From: Alkalihalobacillus sp. LMS6
GTDB taxonomy: Bacteria; Bacillota; Bacilli; Bacillales; Bacillaceae_D
Length of the DNA: 64,000 nucleotides
Assembly (NCBI RefSeq): GCF_024362765.1
Contig: NZ_CP093302.1
Span: 182,001-246,000 of the forward strand
Direction of reading: 5' to 3'
Positions within the stretch are counted from its first letter, which is position 1. Each line of letters opens with the position of its first letter. This document shows positions 13,544 to 21,276 of this stretch, piece after piece. The position numbers were made by a program, and so were the translations under genes. The notes beneath the pieces are model-generated. The model did not search any database and was not told where the DNA came from. It was given only the letters and a program-made list of their open reading frames with translations.

Positions 13544-13999
13544 GGTCTGCACTTCTATATTGCAATAAACAAGCGGGCGTTCTTTAAAGGCTTTTACTTG
13601 TGTTTCCATTGTTTTGGTCATGTTTGAAATGGTTTGAGGCGTGTAATGATGCCCATACATGCGCTCCAAAAGATCAGTGATTTCACGTGTTGTGATACCT
13701 TTTTGATACATATGGATGACAAACGATTCAAGGGTTTCATTGGATCGCTTGTAAGGGGCCACCGTTTGTTGGTGAAAGTCCCCATTCCGGTCTCTTGGAA
13801 CGGTGAGATGGAGGTCCCCGAATTCGGTATGGAGTGTACGAGCGTAGATCCCATTTCCGTATTTTTCGTAATCCAAAAAAGCAGTGAGCTCTGTCGCTAA
13901 AAGGAGGTTCACATCCTTTTCTAAATGAGTTCGAAATACTTCATTTAAATCTTCTTTTCGAACTAGAGCTTGGGCAATATCTGTAGTAAAATCAGTCAT
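13544..13999 (-). pseudogene. IS256-family (mutator-type) transposase, N-terminal fragment
   Basis: About 150 residues are preserved: LLLATELTAFLDYEKYG, then VPRDRNGDFHQQTVAPYKRS, ESFVIHMYQKGITTREI and MYGHHYTPQTISNMTK. These are typical of the first 40 percent of IS256-type transposases, which are normally about 400 residues. The frame is cut at the end of the IS21 element (13543), so the DDE core is missing. The ATG at 13999 follows AGAGGA. The original left IS end is probably near 14030. Confidence 0.85.
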
Positions 14000-14107
14000 A
14001 GGGAAGTCCTCTTTTCTGTGAATTTTGTGTGGTAACTCAATTCTACTAGAAAAGGGCTTCCTTTTTTCGTGCTTTTATTCATTTACACAAGATATTTTAC
14101 GCTCTCA

Positions 14108-14323
14108 ATGAAAGATTTTTATGAAACACTCTCTTATATTAATGAAACAGTATATTCACTTATTGGATTAAACATCAAAAACGTACAAGAAGAAAAACAT
14201 AATGCAAAATATGGGGCTGGATCTTTTGAAACACCTCTTATCATAACCCAAGAGTGGCAATTGCCTTATTTCGTTTATATGAATGAGTCAAAACGATACG
14301 AAATGATAAGACTATTCTCTTAA
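14108..14323 (+). pseudogene. MepB-like protein remnant with internal deletion
   Basis: The product starts MKDFYETLSYINETVYS and reaches NAKYGAGSFE, as in MepB-family proteins. It then jumps to ITQEWQLPYFVYMNES, which resembles the family's C-terminal region. About 80 residues of the usual 160 appear to be missing without a change of frame. No clear ribosome binding site precedes the ATG at 14108. MepB family function is unknown; in staphylococci the gene accompanies mepRA. Confidence 0.55.
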
Positions 14324-14434
14324 AAGATTTTCAGGAATGTATATAAAAATGCTTTAATTTATTTAGATAGAGTTATTACTACCATAGGGCGCTAACTAAT
14401 CTGCAAACCAAATTGCAAATTGCTAACAAACATA

Positions 14435-14476
14435 GTGTATAAAAAAAGAGCTGCCCTTATAGGTAAGCTCTCGTTT
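14435..14476 (-). terminator. Terminator of the MFS gene
   Basis: Reading on the minus strand, GAGAGCTTACC pairs with GGCAGCTCTT and is followed by a run of T residues. Confidence 0.75.
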
Positions 14477-14481
14477 TATAC

Positions 14482-15696
14482 TTAGACTCTTTGGTAAATC
14501 TTCCCACGAAATAAAACAACGAGACCGATGAAAATTGCGACTAACGCAAAACTCAATAACACGTACTGAATGGACAAGCCGCCCTCAACGAGTGACGGAA
14601 TGACTCCATATGCGATCGGGTCAAAGCCATTCATGGCCAGGTAAATGAGACTCATTACACGTCCAATTAGTTTTGGATCGGTTGTTTCTTGTGCGGAAGT
14701 GAAGAAGGGAATCGTGATGATCGGCATGGCTAAACCGATAAAGAACACGATTAGCGTCAACCAAAATAAGTCGGTAATTTGACTGAAAAAGAGTAGGATT
14801 GCTGCGGCTCCTAATAAGCCATAAATTGATGTTTTTCCTCTATTTTTAATTTGAACAAATCCTATGATCGCTGAACCGATGACCATACCAATACCTAAAC
14901 TCACTTCTAAATAACTAAGGTTGATGGGCGTTCCTCCATAAAGGTCAACGACGAGGGGGATGGATACAATAATTGCCCCCATAATCAGGAAATTAAATGA
15001 GATTAAAACGACAATCCCTGTAATGAGGTAACGTGACTTTACTACATGCAATAGACCTTCTTTTAAATCGAGAAGCGGCGTATGCTTTACTTTTGCTTCG
15101 ACGGGTGTTTCTTTAATGAATGGAGGAAAAACAAGTACCGTTGAGATGGCTACTAATAGCGTCGCGACGAGGTAACTGGTCGCGACCGTTCCGAACTCCA
15201 TGAAAACCCCGGCTAGTAATGGACCTAAAATAAATGCAAATTGGTCTGTGCCCTGAAACCATGCATTCGCTTTTTGCATTTGCTCCTGATCGACAATCTT
15301 TGGAATCATCGACGTTTTTACAGGTCCGAAAAAGGCATCAATCATCCCGAAGAATAACGTGAGACCAAGCATGAGCAAAAACGTCATATCATCGATCGCA
15401 ACAAAATAATAAATGATTGCTAAGATGATTACTTGTGCTAGGTTTGCACTAAACATAATTGTCGTTTTCTTAAAGGTGTCGGCTAGTACGCCTCCAAAGA
15501 CCATCATAATTAACCGAGGGACGGTTGCTGCAATTAATATCATTCCTAATTGACTCGCTGAACCAAGGTCTGTCACCACATACCAAGTGGTCGTTGTAAT
15601 AAACATGCTATAGCTTGCGATGGTCGTTAATCCTGCAAATAATAACAAGACGAACGTGCGATTTTTTAATAAAGGTGTTGTGTTCGTTTGTTCCAT
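14482..15696 (-). CDS. MFS transporter, macrolide-efflux-like (MFS_3)
   Basis: This 404-residue protein has about 12 membrane segments. The loop motif GGVLADTFKKTT between segments 2 and 3 and GPLLAGVFMEFGTVATSY in segment 5 mark the major facilitator superfamily, and the overall pattern resembles the MFS_3/Mef-type efflux group. It probably exports a drug or small hydrophobic compound; the substrate is not evident. The ATG follows AGGGAG. The 270-base leader contains a short open frame and a terminator-like hairpin (described separately), suggesting drug-responsive attenuation. It stands alone after the mobile-element remnants and may have been acquired. Confidence 0.75.
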   Translation of the reverse strand: MEQTNTTPLLKNRTFVLLLFAGLTTIASYSMFITTTTWYVVTDLGSASQLGMILIAATVPRLIMMVFGGVLADTFKKTTIMFSANLAQVIILAIIYYFVAIDDMTFLLMLGLTLFFGMIDAFFGPVKTSMIPKIVDQEQMQKANAWFQGTDQFAFILGPLLAGVFMEFGTVATSYLVATLLVAISTVLVFPPFIKETPVEAKVKHTPLLDLKEGLLHVVKSRYLITGIVVLISFNFLIMGAIIVSIPLVVDLYGGTPINLSYLEVSLGIGMVIGSAIIGFVQIKNRGKTSIYGLLGAAAILLFFSQITDLFWLTLIVFFIGLAMPIITIPFFTSAQETTDPKLIGRVMSLIYLAMNGFDPIAYGVIPSLVEGGLSIQYVLLSFALVAIFIGLVVLFRGKIYQRV

Positions 15697-15780
15697 ATCT
15701 GTATTCTCCCTATCGTGATTTTTACGATCCTAAAATAACGAGAGAACATACAGAAATCATCCATTGTTCGTTTATCTACT

Positions 15781-15815
15781 ATAAAAAAGACCATGCTTGA
15801 ACACAGCACGGTCTT
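15781..15815 (-). terminator. Leader terminator (attenuator) of the MFS gene
   Basis: On the minus strand AAGACCGTGC and GCATGGTCTT form a ten-pair stem with one G-T pair, followed by TTTTTT. It lies 85 bases upstream of the MFS start codon and inside the leader, so it would stop transcription unless prevented. Confidence 0.7.
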
Positions 15816-15952
15816 AACGCTCTTGTTTGAACAGTAAGGCGATGCACTCTGATGTTCTCTACTAATAAATACAAAGGACTTAAAATTTTGCATAGGAAAT
15901 AAACTTCGCCTAATGCTGAAATTTTGAAAGGGTCCTTTTCAATTAACGTTTA

Positions 15953-15976
15953 TTAGTTTTGAACACTCAGTAACAT
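15953..15976 (-). CDS. Putative seven-codon leader peptide of the MFS gene
   Basis: A short frame encodes MLLSVQN and is preceded by GAGGTG at good spacing. It begins about 30 bases after a candidate promoter. Downstream TTGAA/TTCAA repeats can pair in alternative ways. The layout resembles the ribosome-stalling leaders of macrolide-resistance and other drug-inducible genes. Whether this peptide stalls ribosomes is inference. Confidence 0.4.
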   Translation of the reverse strand: MLLSVQN

Positions 15977-16008
15977 GCACACACCTCGTTTCGTGAAATT
16001 CTTATGTA

Positions 16009-16037
16009 AATTTATCATAGGTGTCGTCGTTTTGCAA
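16009..16037 (-). promoter_or_regulatory. Candidate promoter of the MFS leader
   Basis: On the minus strand TTGCAA (16037-16032) and TAAATT (16014-16009) are spaced by 17 bases and precede the leader peptide's ribosome binding site. Confidence 0.35.
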
Positions 16038-16193
16038 TTTTATTAGATGAAGGCGGCTCTAGCATTCTCGCTCCATTTTTTAATCTAAGGATCTTATCAT
16101 TTATAAGTCTAATGTGAAGTGTATCAATCGTGTGAATGACAATGTGCACTAAATTACGAACCTCTTGTTTTTGTTACAAAGTAATGAATACAT

Positions 16194-16222
16194 GTTTACA
16201 AAATTGAATAAAGTGTGAATAA
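16194..16222 (+). promoter_or_regulatory. Candidate promoter of the small glycine-rich peptide gene
   Basis: TTTACA near 16194 is followed after 17 bases by AATAAA. The surrounding 16040-16300 stretch is AT-rich and shows no other gene. Confidence 0.3.
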
Positions 16223-16306
16223 ATCTATTAACGAGTAAAAGAAGCTATGAAGGATCTAAAGTTCCTGTTTCTCCCTTTTACATAGTGTTAAGGTGTTTAT
16301 AGAAAC

Positions 16307-16426
16307 ATGATTCCACAGAAAAGAAGGTATTCTTTCACTAGCGGTGTTCTTGGTACAGCGGGCGGAACAGGCACCGGTGGTCTTGCAGGCGCAGGTGAAC
16401 CATACGAACCATACGAACCGTCGTGA
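16307..16426 (+). CDS. Small glycine-rich peptide with EPYEPYEPS tail
   Basis: A 39-residue product starts MIPQKRRYSF, passes through a Gly/Thr/Ala-rich segment (GTAGGTGTGGLAGAG) and ends EPYEPYEPS. It has no membrane segment or signal peptide of the usual kind. A modest AAGGTG lies 13 bases upstream. A strong terminator follows 70 bases later, so it forms its own short transcription unit. A basic N-terminus, Gly-rich middle and repetitive tail recall ribosomally made, modified peptides, but no maturation genes are adjacent. I do not recognise a family. An RNA-only role for the transcript is also possible. Confidence 0.45.
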   Translation: MIPQKRRYSFTSGVLGTAGGTGTGGLAGAGEPYEPYEPS

Positions 16427-16496
16427 GCAGTCTTAGCGATTGAGCATTTGGTTGAAGAGTCTTTTTAATAAAATGAAATATTTATCTATTATAGAT

Positions 16497-16527
16497 GCAC
16501 TACCTTACATTTGGGTGGTGCGTTTTT
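16497..16527 (+). terminator. Terminator after the glycine-rich peptide gene
   Basis: GCACTACC pairs with GGTGGTGC, followed by GTTTTTC. Confidence 0.75.
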
Positions 16528-16655
16528 CATGTCTTGCAGATGTCAACATTGTCACATTATCATCTTGTTTGTCACCTGAATCGCACGACCTAAGGTTTAT
16601 CTAGCGCTACACTGAACGTAACCTATGTTTGTTAAGTGAAGGAAGGAGACAATCG

Positions 16656-16973
16656 ATGATGAAGAAAATCTTGATTTCGTGTTCTGTTGTTATTCTTGCT
16701 ATCGCATGTCTATACGTCTTATCGCGTGAGACGTTCGATCGCTTGAATCCATTGCTTTCTGAAGAGTATGTATATGTTGAAATCGTTGGAGAACCTTCTG
16801 ATGATAATGGAAGGTATACGTATGAACTGGATGGTGTGAACGAGGGTGACGAGACAAAACGCGTCGTATTTAGTGTAAGTACGAGGCTTGAACCGGGCAC
16901 ATTCGTGAGAGTATTAGCGAAAGGGAGATATACAAAAGAATATCAATTTATTAGGGAAGAAGACATGCCGTAA
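16656..16973 (+). CDS. YxeA-family (DUF1093) secreted protein
   Basis: This 105-residue protein has an N-terminal hydrophobic segment (ILISCSVVILAIACLYVL) acting as signal or anchor. A small beta-rich domain follows, with YVYVEIVGEP, RYTYELDG and a C-terminal KGRYTKEYQFIREEDMP. This pattern fits the YxeA family of small extracytoplasmic proteins, which adopt an OB-like fold and have no established role. The first of two ATG codons at 16656 follows a strong AAGGAAGGAG. An upstream in-frame TTG-type extension lacks a ribosome binding site. Confidence 0.65.
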   Translation: MMKKILISCSVVILAIACLYVLSRETFDRLNPLLSEEYVYVEIVGEPSDDNGRYTYELDGVNEGDETKRVVFSVSTRLEPGTFVRVLAKGRYTKEYQFIREEDMP

Positions 16974-17077
16974 AGAATCCTTTCTAAGAATATCTTCCTT
17001 ATGAGTGGCATTCCAGTTTATATATAGGGTAAAATTGGTAAAAGTAATTTTTGTTTAATTCAGAGTACAAGGAAGGG

Positions 17078-17488
17078 GTGAGGCCCATTAAACATAAATG
17101 GGGAATAATCGTCATTGGCATCATTCTCATTGTTACGCCTGTAGCAATGTATATGTTCAACTTGTTTCCTGGTGTTTATACCTATGAAGAAAGGGACGCA
17201 GATCTTTTGGTCACGAAAGGGATGTTAAATCAAGAGTCGGTTTCATTAAGTGAAAACGAGTACAGTGAACAGGAGCTTACGTTTGTAATGAATTCAGCTG
17301 ATGCCTTACAAATGAGCGGTTTTCTGTTTAGTTCTTTAATTGCGATAAACATTGGTTTTGTCATTTTAAACTGGAACAAGCCAAAGCTGCGATTTGTTTT
17401 GATAGGAGTGGTTTTGTTATTACTTCTTATTTTCTCTTTCTTCTATATTGATCAATTGCAATCAATAAATAATTTTTTGATGGAGTGA
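17078..17488 (+). CDS. Membrane protein of unknown function
   Basis: The 136-residue product has one N-terminal membrane segment (IIVIGIILIVTPVAMYMF), an extracytoplasmic loop of about 55 residues, and two more segments near the C-terminus. I chose the GTG at 17078 because AAGGAAGG precedes it, although spacing is short; a TTG at 17051 would add nine residues without a ribosome binding site. The next gene starts four bases after its stop, so the two are likely co-transcribed. Family not recognised. Confidence 0.55.
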   Translation: MRPIKHKWGIIVIGIILIVTPVAMYMFNLFPGVYTYEERDADLLVTKGMLNQESVSLSENEYSEQELTFVMNSADALQMSGFLFSSLIAINIGFVILNWNKPKLRFVLIGVVLLLLLIFSFFYIDQLQSINNFLME

Positions 17489-17492
17489 TGAT

Positions 17493-17966
17493 TTGCAGAA
17501 GGTGTTTATGTGGTCCGTAGTTGGAATTGCAATGAGTTTAGTCATGACAGGGTGTGGTGGTACTGATGAATTGGCGGAATCGCCGTCTGAAATAAGTGTG
17601 GCGTTACGTGATTCGGATGGTGCGATCGAGCAAGAGGCAGGCGTTGTCTGTTGGCAGGATTGTACGGATAATCATGTTGGTTTTCACATTGATCACATTG
17701 AAGATGCTGTATGGAATGATTCAGAGGTAAATCAAATCGCTGCGGAAGAAGTGAAGATACATGTGGAAGAGGGAAATTCTCCAGACCAATTACTTTTTTT
17801 CGCTAATGTCCGGGGAGAGCGAGGTACAACAGGTTACAATCAACATCTGACTTCAAACGTAGTAAAAATTGGGGAAGGATCGTCGGACTATATGATCGGA
17901 GCGCAGTGGTATAATCCTAACGATGAACTAGTCGGGTATGTTTATACTGTTTTTAAAACAGAATGA
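17493..17966 (+). CDS. Lipoprotein of unknown function
   Basis: This 157-residue protein carries a signal peptide ending in the lipobox VMTGCGG, so it should be anchored to the outer face of the membrane. A pair of cysteines in CWQDCTDNH follows near residue 52. The start is TTG, well spaced behind GGAG. It shares a transcription unit with the membrane protein just upstream. I do not recognise the domain. Confidence 0.6.
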   Translation: MQKVFMWSVVGIAMSLVMTGCGGTDELAESPSEISVALRDSDGAIEQEAGVVCWQDCTDNHVGFHIDHIEDAVWNDSEVNQIAAEEVKIHVEEGNSPDQLLFFANVRGERGTTGYNQHLTSNVVKIGEGSSDYMIGAQWYNPNDELVGYVYTVFKTE

Positions 17967-17970
17967 TGGG

Positions 17971-18004
17971 AAGCCTTCTCGTTGTGATGAGAGGCTTTTT
18001 TCTG
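17971..18004 (+). terminator. Terminator after the lipoprotein gene
   Basis: AAGCCTTCTC and GAGAGGCTT flank an eight-base loop and are followed by a T-run. Confidence 0.85.
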
Positions 18005-18176
18005 TAAGCCGTGCAACAAAATGACTATGCTAATCGTCTTAATTTTACTTTTTAGTGGTAATTCATTGACAATGGTAACGTGTACAAGCATCATGGACTT
18101 TGTAGGTTTTTAACGGAAATTGTCATATAAAGGGAAAGGTGTTTCTATTCTAACTATATTGAGGAGATAAAGTAAG

Positions 18177-19724
18177 ATGGAAGAGAATCAAAATGTGAAA
18201 AAGCGGCGAGGGCTGTTTCAAAAGTTCTTAGATTTTGTTGAGAAGAGCGGAAATCGTCTTCCGCATCCAATTACGTTATTTGCGATTTTGGCGCTTGTCG
18301 TCATGATTGCTTCTGCAATTGCGTCGAGCTTTAATGTGAGTGTCCAAGATCCTGTTGATGGGGAGACTGTTGAAGTTTTCAACCTGATGTCCGGTGAGGG
18401 AATTACGTACATATTTACGAGTATGGTTGATAATTTCATTAATTTCGCCCCTTTAGGCGTTGTGCTTGCGACGATGATTGGTATTGGAGTTTGTGAGCGA
18501 AGTGGTTTAATTAGTGCGGCATTGAGAGGCTTTGTCTTATCGATTCCAAGTCGTTTGGTTACAATGGGCCTTGTTTTTGCTGCGATTATGTCTAGCGTGG
18601 CATCCGATGCAGGTTATGTGGTCCTTCCACCGCTCGGTGCTGTGATTTATGCGGCGATGGGACGCCATCCGATTGCTGGACTTGCAACGGCATTTGCTGG
18701 GGTATCTGGTGGTTTTAGTGCAAACTTATTACTCTCTGCAACAGATCCAATGCTCGGGGAATTAACGATGGCCGCTGCGGCTACAATAGACCCTGCATAT
18801 GCGGAACAAATGAACATTGCGATGAACTGGTGGTTCATCATTGCTTCTACGTTCCTATTAACAATTGTGGGGACTTGGGTTTCTGAGAAAATTGTTGAGC
18901 CTCGTTTAGGTGAATACAAAGGGGATTATCGTGGAAGCCTTGATCGTTTAAAGCCTGTTGAGAAAAAAGGATTATTATTTTCAGGTATTTCAATCTTAAT
19001 TACGGCTGGCTTAATGAGTTTATTAATTGTTCCTGAGTGGGGACCAATGCGTGGCGATGATCCATCTATGCCAATTGTAAACTCGCCATTCATGGATTCA
19101 CTCGTTGTTGTGATGCTGATTCTTTTCTTAATTCCTGGTCTTGTTTACGGGATTACAACAAAAGAGATTCGTAGCGATAAAGATGTGGCAAAGCAAATGA
19201 CAGACACGATGGCATCGATGGGGATGTTCATAGTGTTAGCCTTTACGGCTGGTCAATTTGTGTCGTTCTTCGGTCAATCAAACTTAGATCTTGTTCTAGG
19301 TATTAATGGCGGAGAATTGCTGACTTCACTTAATATTGATGGCATTCCAGTTATTATCGGGTTCATTTTAATTACAGCCACTTTAAATCTCTTTATTGGA
19401 AGTGCTTCTGCAAAGTGGGCGATGATGGCACCAGTGTTTGTTCCAATTATGATGCAGACAGGGTATTCTCCTGAGCTTGCACAAGCGGTTTACCGCGTGT
19501 CGGATTCGGCGACAAATATTATTACACCATTAATGACGTACTTTGCAATGATTATTGCATTTGCACAAAAATATGATAAAAAGATGGGAATAGGAACGTT
19601 AATTTCGACAATGGTACCGTTCTCGATCTTCTTCTTACTTTCATGGATTGTAATGCTCTTAGTCTGGATCTTCTTAGGCGTGGAGTTAGGACCGAATGCA
19701 CCGATTTATTACGATCCTTCTTAA
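18177..19724 (+). CDS. AbgT-family transporter
   Basis: This 515-residue protein has 11-13 membrane segments. The N-terminus FLDFVEKSGNRLPHPITLF, the segments VVLPPLGAVIYAAMGRHPIAG and AGVSGGFSANLL, and the C-terminal GSASAKWAMMAPVFVPIMM with YRVSDSATNIITPLM are hallmarks of the p-aminobenzoyl-glutamate transporter family. Members import that folate breakdown product or, in some bacteria, export sulfonamides using an ion gradient. Substrate here is unknown. The ATG follows GAGGAG at ten bases. It is a single-gene unit with its own terminator. Confidence 0.9.
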   Translation: MEENQNVKKRRGLFQKFLDFVEKSGNRLPHPITLFAILALVVMIASAIASSFNVSVQDPVDGETVEVFNLMSGEGITYIFTSMVDNFINFAPLGVVLATMIGIGVCERSGLISAALRGFVLSIPSRLVTMGLVFAAIMSSVASDAGYVVLPPLGAVIYAAMGRHPIAGLATAFAGVSGGFSANLLLSATDPMLGELTMAAAATIDPAYAEQMNIAMNWWFIIASTFLLTIVGTWVSEKIVEPRLGEYKGDYRGSLDRLKPVEKKGLLFSGISILITAGLMSLLIVPEWGPMRGDDPSMPIVNSPFMDSLVVVMLILFLIPGLVYGITTKEIRSDKDVAKQMTDTMASMGMFIVLAFTAGQFVSFFGQSNLDLVLGINGGELLTSLNIDGIPVIIGFILITATLNLFIGSASAKWAMMAPVFVPIMMQTGYSPELAQAVYRVSDSATNIITPLMTYFAMIIAFAQKYDKKMGIGTLISTMVPFSIFFLLSWIVMLLVWIFLGVELGPNAPIYYDPS

Positions 19725-19731
19725 AAAAATG

Positions 19732-19766
19732 GACACCTTCTCTTTCGTTGAGGAGGTGTCTTTTTT
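19732..19766. terminator. Terminator between AbgT gene and convergent unknown gene
   Basis: GACACCTTCTC pairs with GAGGAGGTGTC, with T residues on the right and A residues on the left, so it can serve both strands. Confidence 0.85.
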
Positions 19767-19769
19767 GGT

Positions 19770-20111
19770 TCATAAGGTAAACTGGAGAAGCTCTTCTACA
19801 TCGGCAACGAGCAAGATGAGACCATCGATTTCTTCTATTAATATGCTGTGTTCTTCCAAGCGATCTTGAATGCATTTCATATTAATTGTAAACGTGTTTG
19901 GCGAAGATCCGATCATTAGCTCGTTCATCGTCACGGTGACATTCATTTGGTCAGGGTCAAAATCTTCTCGTGCTTGCTTGTAAAAGGGAGCTTGCGCCGT
20001 TAGCGTAAGTGTTTGTTTGTCTGTCTCGATGTCGACCTTTTTTAATGAAACCACGATCCAAATAGGAACTTCGACGCCGTCGTGGTAATCGTAATAGACG
20101 GTAAATGACAT
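19770..20111 (-). CDS. Uncharacterised 113-residue protein (intact paralogue of 12259-12605)
   Basis: The product begins MSFTVYYDYHDGVEVPIWIV and ends DVEELLQFTL. It is acidic, soluble, predicted alternating beta-strands and helices, with no signal peptide or cysteine motif. A strong AGGAGGAAGG precedes the ATG. A broken copy lies 7 kb upstream among mobile-element remnants; the shared parts show that the central LTAQAPF / LVVHAPF and NVTVTMNELMI / NVTVLIDDLLL segments are conserved. I do not recognise the family. It converges on the AbgT gene. Confidence 0.7.
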   Translation of the reverse strand: MSFTVYYDYHDGVEVPIWIVVSLKKVDIETDKQTLTLTAQAPFYKQAREDFDPDQMNVTVTMNELMIGSSPNTFTINMKCIQDRLEEHSILIEEIDGLILLVADVEELLQFTL

Positions 20112-20203
20112 AAGCCAACCTTCCTCCTGTTTTCTCTATAGTTTACAATGATTTTCTTGTTTCGGCTAAAGAGCAAAGGGGAAAAGGGTGGCGAGGTGAA
20201 GAA

Positions 20204-20302
20204 ATGGGTGAATTGGTAATCATAAAATATTGTGGGTTCTGTGATGCGCCACTTCGTAAAGATGGGCGATGTAAAAGTTGTGGACGAGACCGCGGAAAAT
20301 AA
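20204..20302 (+). CDS. Tiny zinc-ribbon protein
   Basis: A 32-residue product, MGELVIIKYCGFCDAPLRKD then GRCKSCGRDRGK, contains two CxxC pairs 11 residues apart, as in a zinc ribbon or a knuckle. GAGGTG precedes the ATG at good spacing. It is divergent from the unknown gene at 19770. Such mini zinc ribbons are often missed. Function is not evident; it could bind nucleic acid or act as a partner of a larger protein. Confidence 0.55.
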   Translation: MGELVIIKYCGFCDAPLRKDGRCKSCGRDRGK

Positions 20303-20321
20303 AGAACGTACATAGTTAGGA

Positions 20322-20356
20322 TCGAGCGACGTCAAAAGGCGAGCGCTCTTTTTCTT
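20322..20356 (+). terminator. Possible terminator after the zinc-ribbon gene
   Basis: GAGCG and CGCTC form a short stem around a larger loop, followed by TTTTTC. The stem is weak. Confidence 0.4.
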
Positions 20357-20424
20357 GCGAAATGGACATAAAAAAGCGCGTTGTAACAAAAGCTAAAAGA
20401 TATCACGTAAAAGGAGCCTATTTA

Positions 20425-21156
20425 ATGATGAAAAACCGAATCATGTTGATCCTCAGTTTGTTGATGGTTTGTTCGTTTTTAACGAATGAAGCACTAGCTC
20501 AAACGGTCCCGCTTCCGCAATTGCAAGGAGAGTTTCCGAATAATGTATTTGTGAATGGAGATCGTTCAAGTAACCAGATTGCGTTAACGTTTGATGATGG
20601 GCCGGATGCGCGCTTTACAGGACAAGTGTTGGATAAGCTTGAAACGTACAATGTTCCGGCAACTTTTTTTGTGTTAGGTATGCGAGTGAATGATGATCCT
20701 GAATTGCTTAGTCGGGTACAGGCAGGTGGACATGAGATTGCCAACCATACATATTCACATCCAAACTTAACGGATTTAAGTGTGGCAGAGCTTGAGCAAG
20801 AAGTGAATCAAACAAATGAAGCGATTGAAAGTGTAACCGGATCAACGACGAGCTTATTCCGCCCACCATATGGCTTTATTACGAGAGAACAAACAGAGCG
20901 TCTTGTTGCATTAGACTACTCTATTATCGGATGGGATGTAGACACGCTAGATTGGTCTGGCATTCCAGCTGCAGAAGTGGCGGAGACAGTTTTAACGAAT
21001 ACGCAATCAGGCAGTATTATTTTAATGCATGATGGTGGGGACGTAGATACGGAAAACCCGGAAATATATTCTGCTGATGCACTGGATGAGATTATTCCAG
21101 CTTTGCAAGAACAAGGGTACACGTTTGTCACGGTATCAGAGTTAATTGGAAGATGA
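20425..21156 (+). CDS. Secreted polysaccharide deacetylase (carbohydrate esterase family 4)
   Basis: The 243-residue product has a signal peptide ending near ALA-Q (about residues 1-26) and a NodB domain with every catalytic motif. TFDDGPD holds the catalytic base and a metal ligand, HTYSHP holds the two zinc-binding histidines, and RPPYG, DVDTLDW and ILMHDGG complete the set. It should remove acetyl groups from peptidoglycan or another extracellular amino-sugar polymer. I chose the ATG at 20425 because AAAGGAG precedes it and the signal peptide starts there. Unlike PdaB in this window, this enzyme looks catalytically complete. Confidence 0.88.
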   Translation: MMKNRIMLILSLLMVCSFLTNEALAQTVPLPQLQGEFPNNVFVNGDRSSNQIALTFDDGPDARFTGQVLDKLETYNVPATFFVLGMRVNDDPELLSRVQAGGHEIANHTYSHPNLTDLSVAELEQEVNQTNEAIESVTGSTTSLFRPPYGFITREQTERLVALDYSIIGWDVDTLDWSGIPAAEVAETVLTNTQSGSIILMHDGGDVDTENPEIYSADALDEIIPALQEQGYTFVTVSELIGR

Positions 21157-21210
21157 GCATTTTTACATGGGTATCATTTATGTAGAGCGTGTCTATAGAA
21201 ACACTAAAAC

Positions 21211-21240
21211 CAACCGACTCGAAATTGAGTCGGTTGTTTA
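21211..21240 (+). terminator. Terminator of the deacetylase gene
   Basis: CAACCGACTC and GAGTCGGTTG form a perfect ten-pair stem with a GAAATT loop, followed by TTTA. Confidence 0.8.
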
Positions 21241-21276
21241 ACAAACGTTTCAACGTCTGCATGTGGGGTGCACGAG

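Noticed and set aside
15666-15893. 75-codon minus-strand frame in the MFS leader
   Set aside because: It runs through the terminator hairpin and overlaps the MFS start out of frame, with no ribosome binding site. The shorter MLLSVQN frame is better supported.
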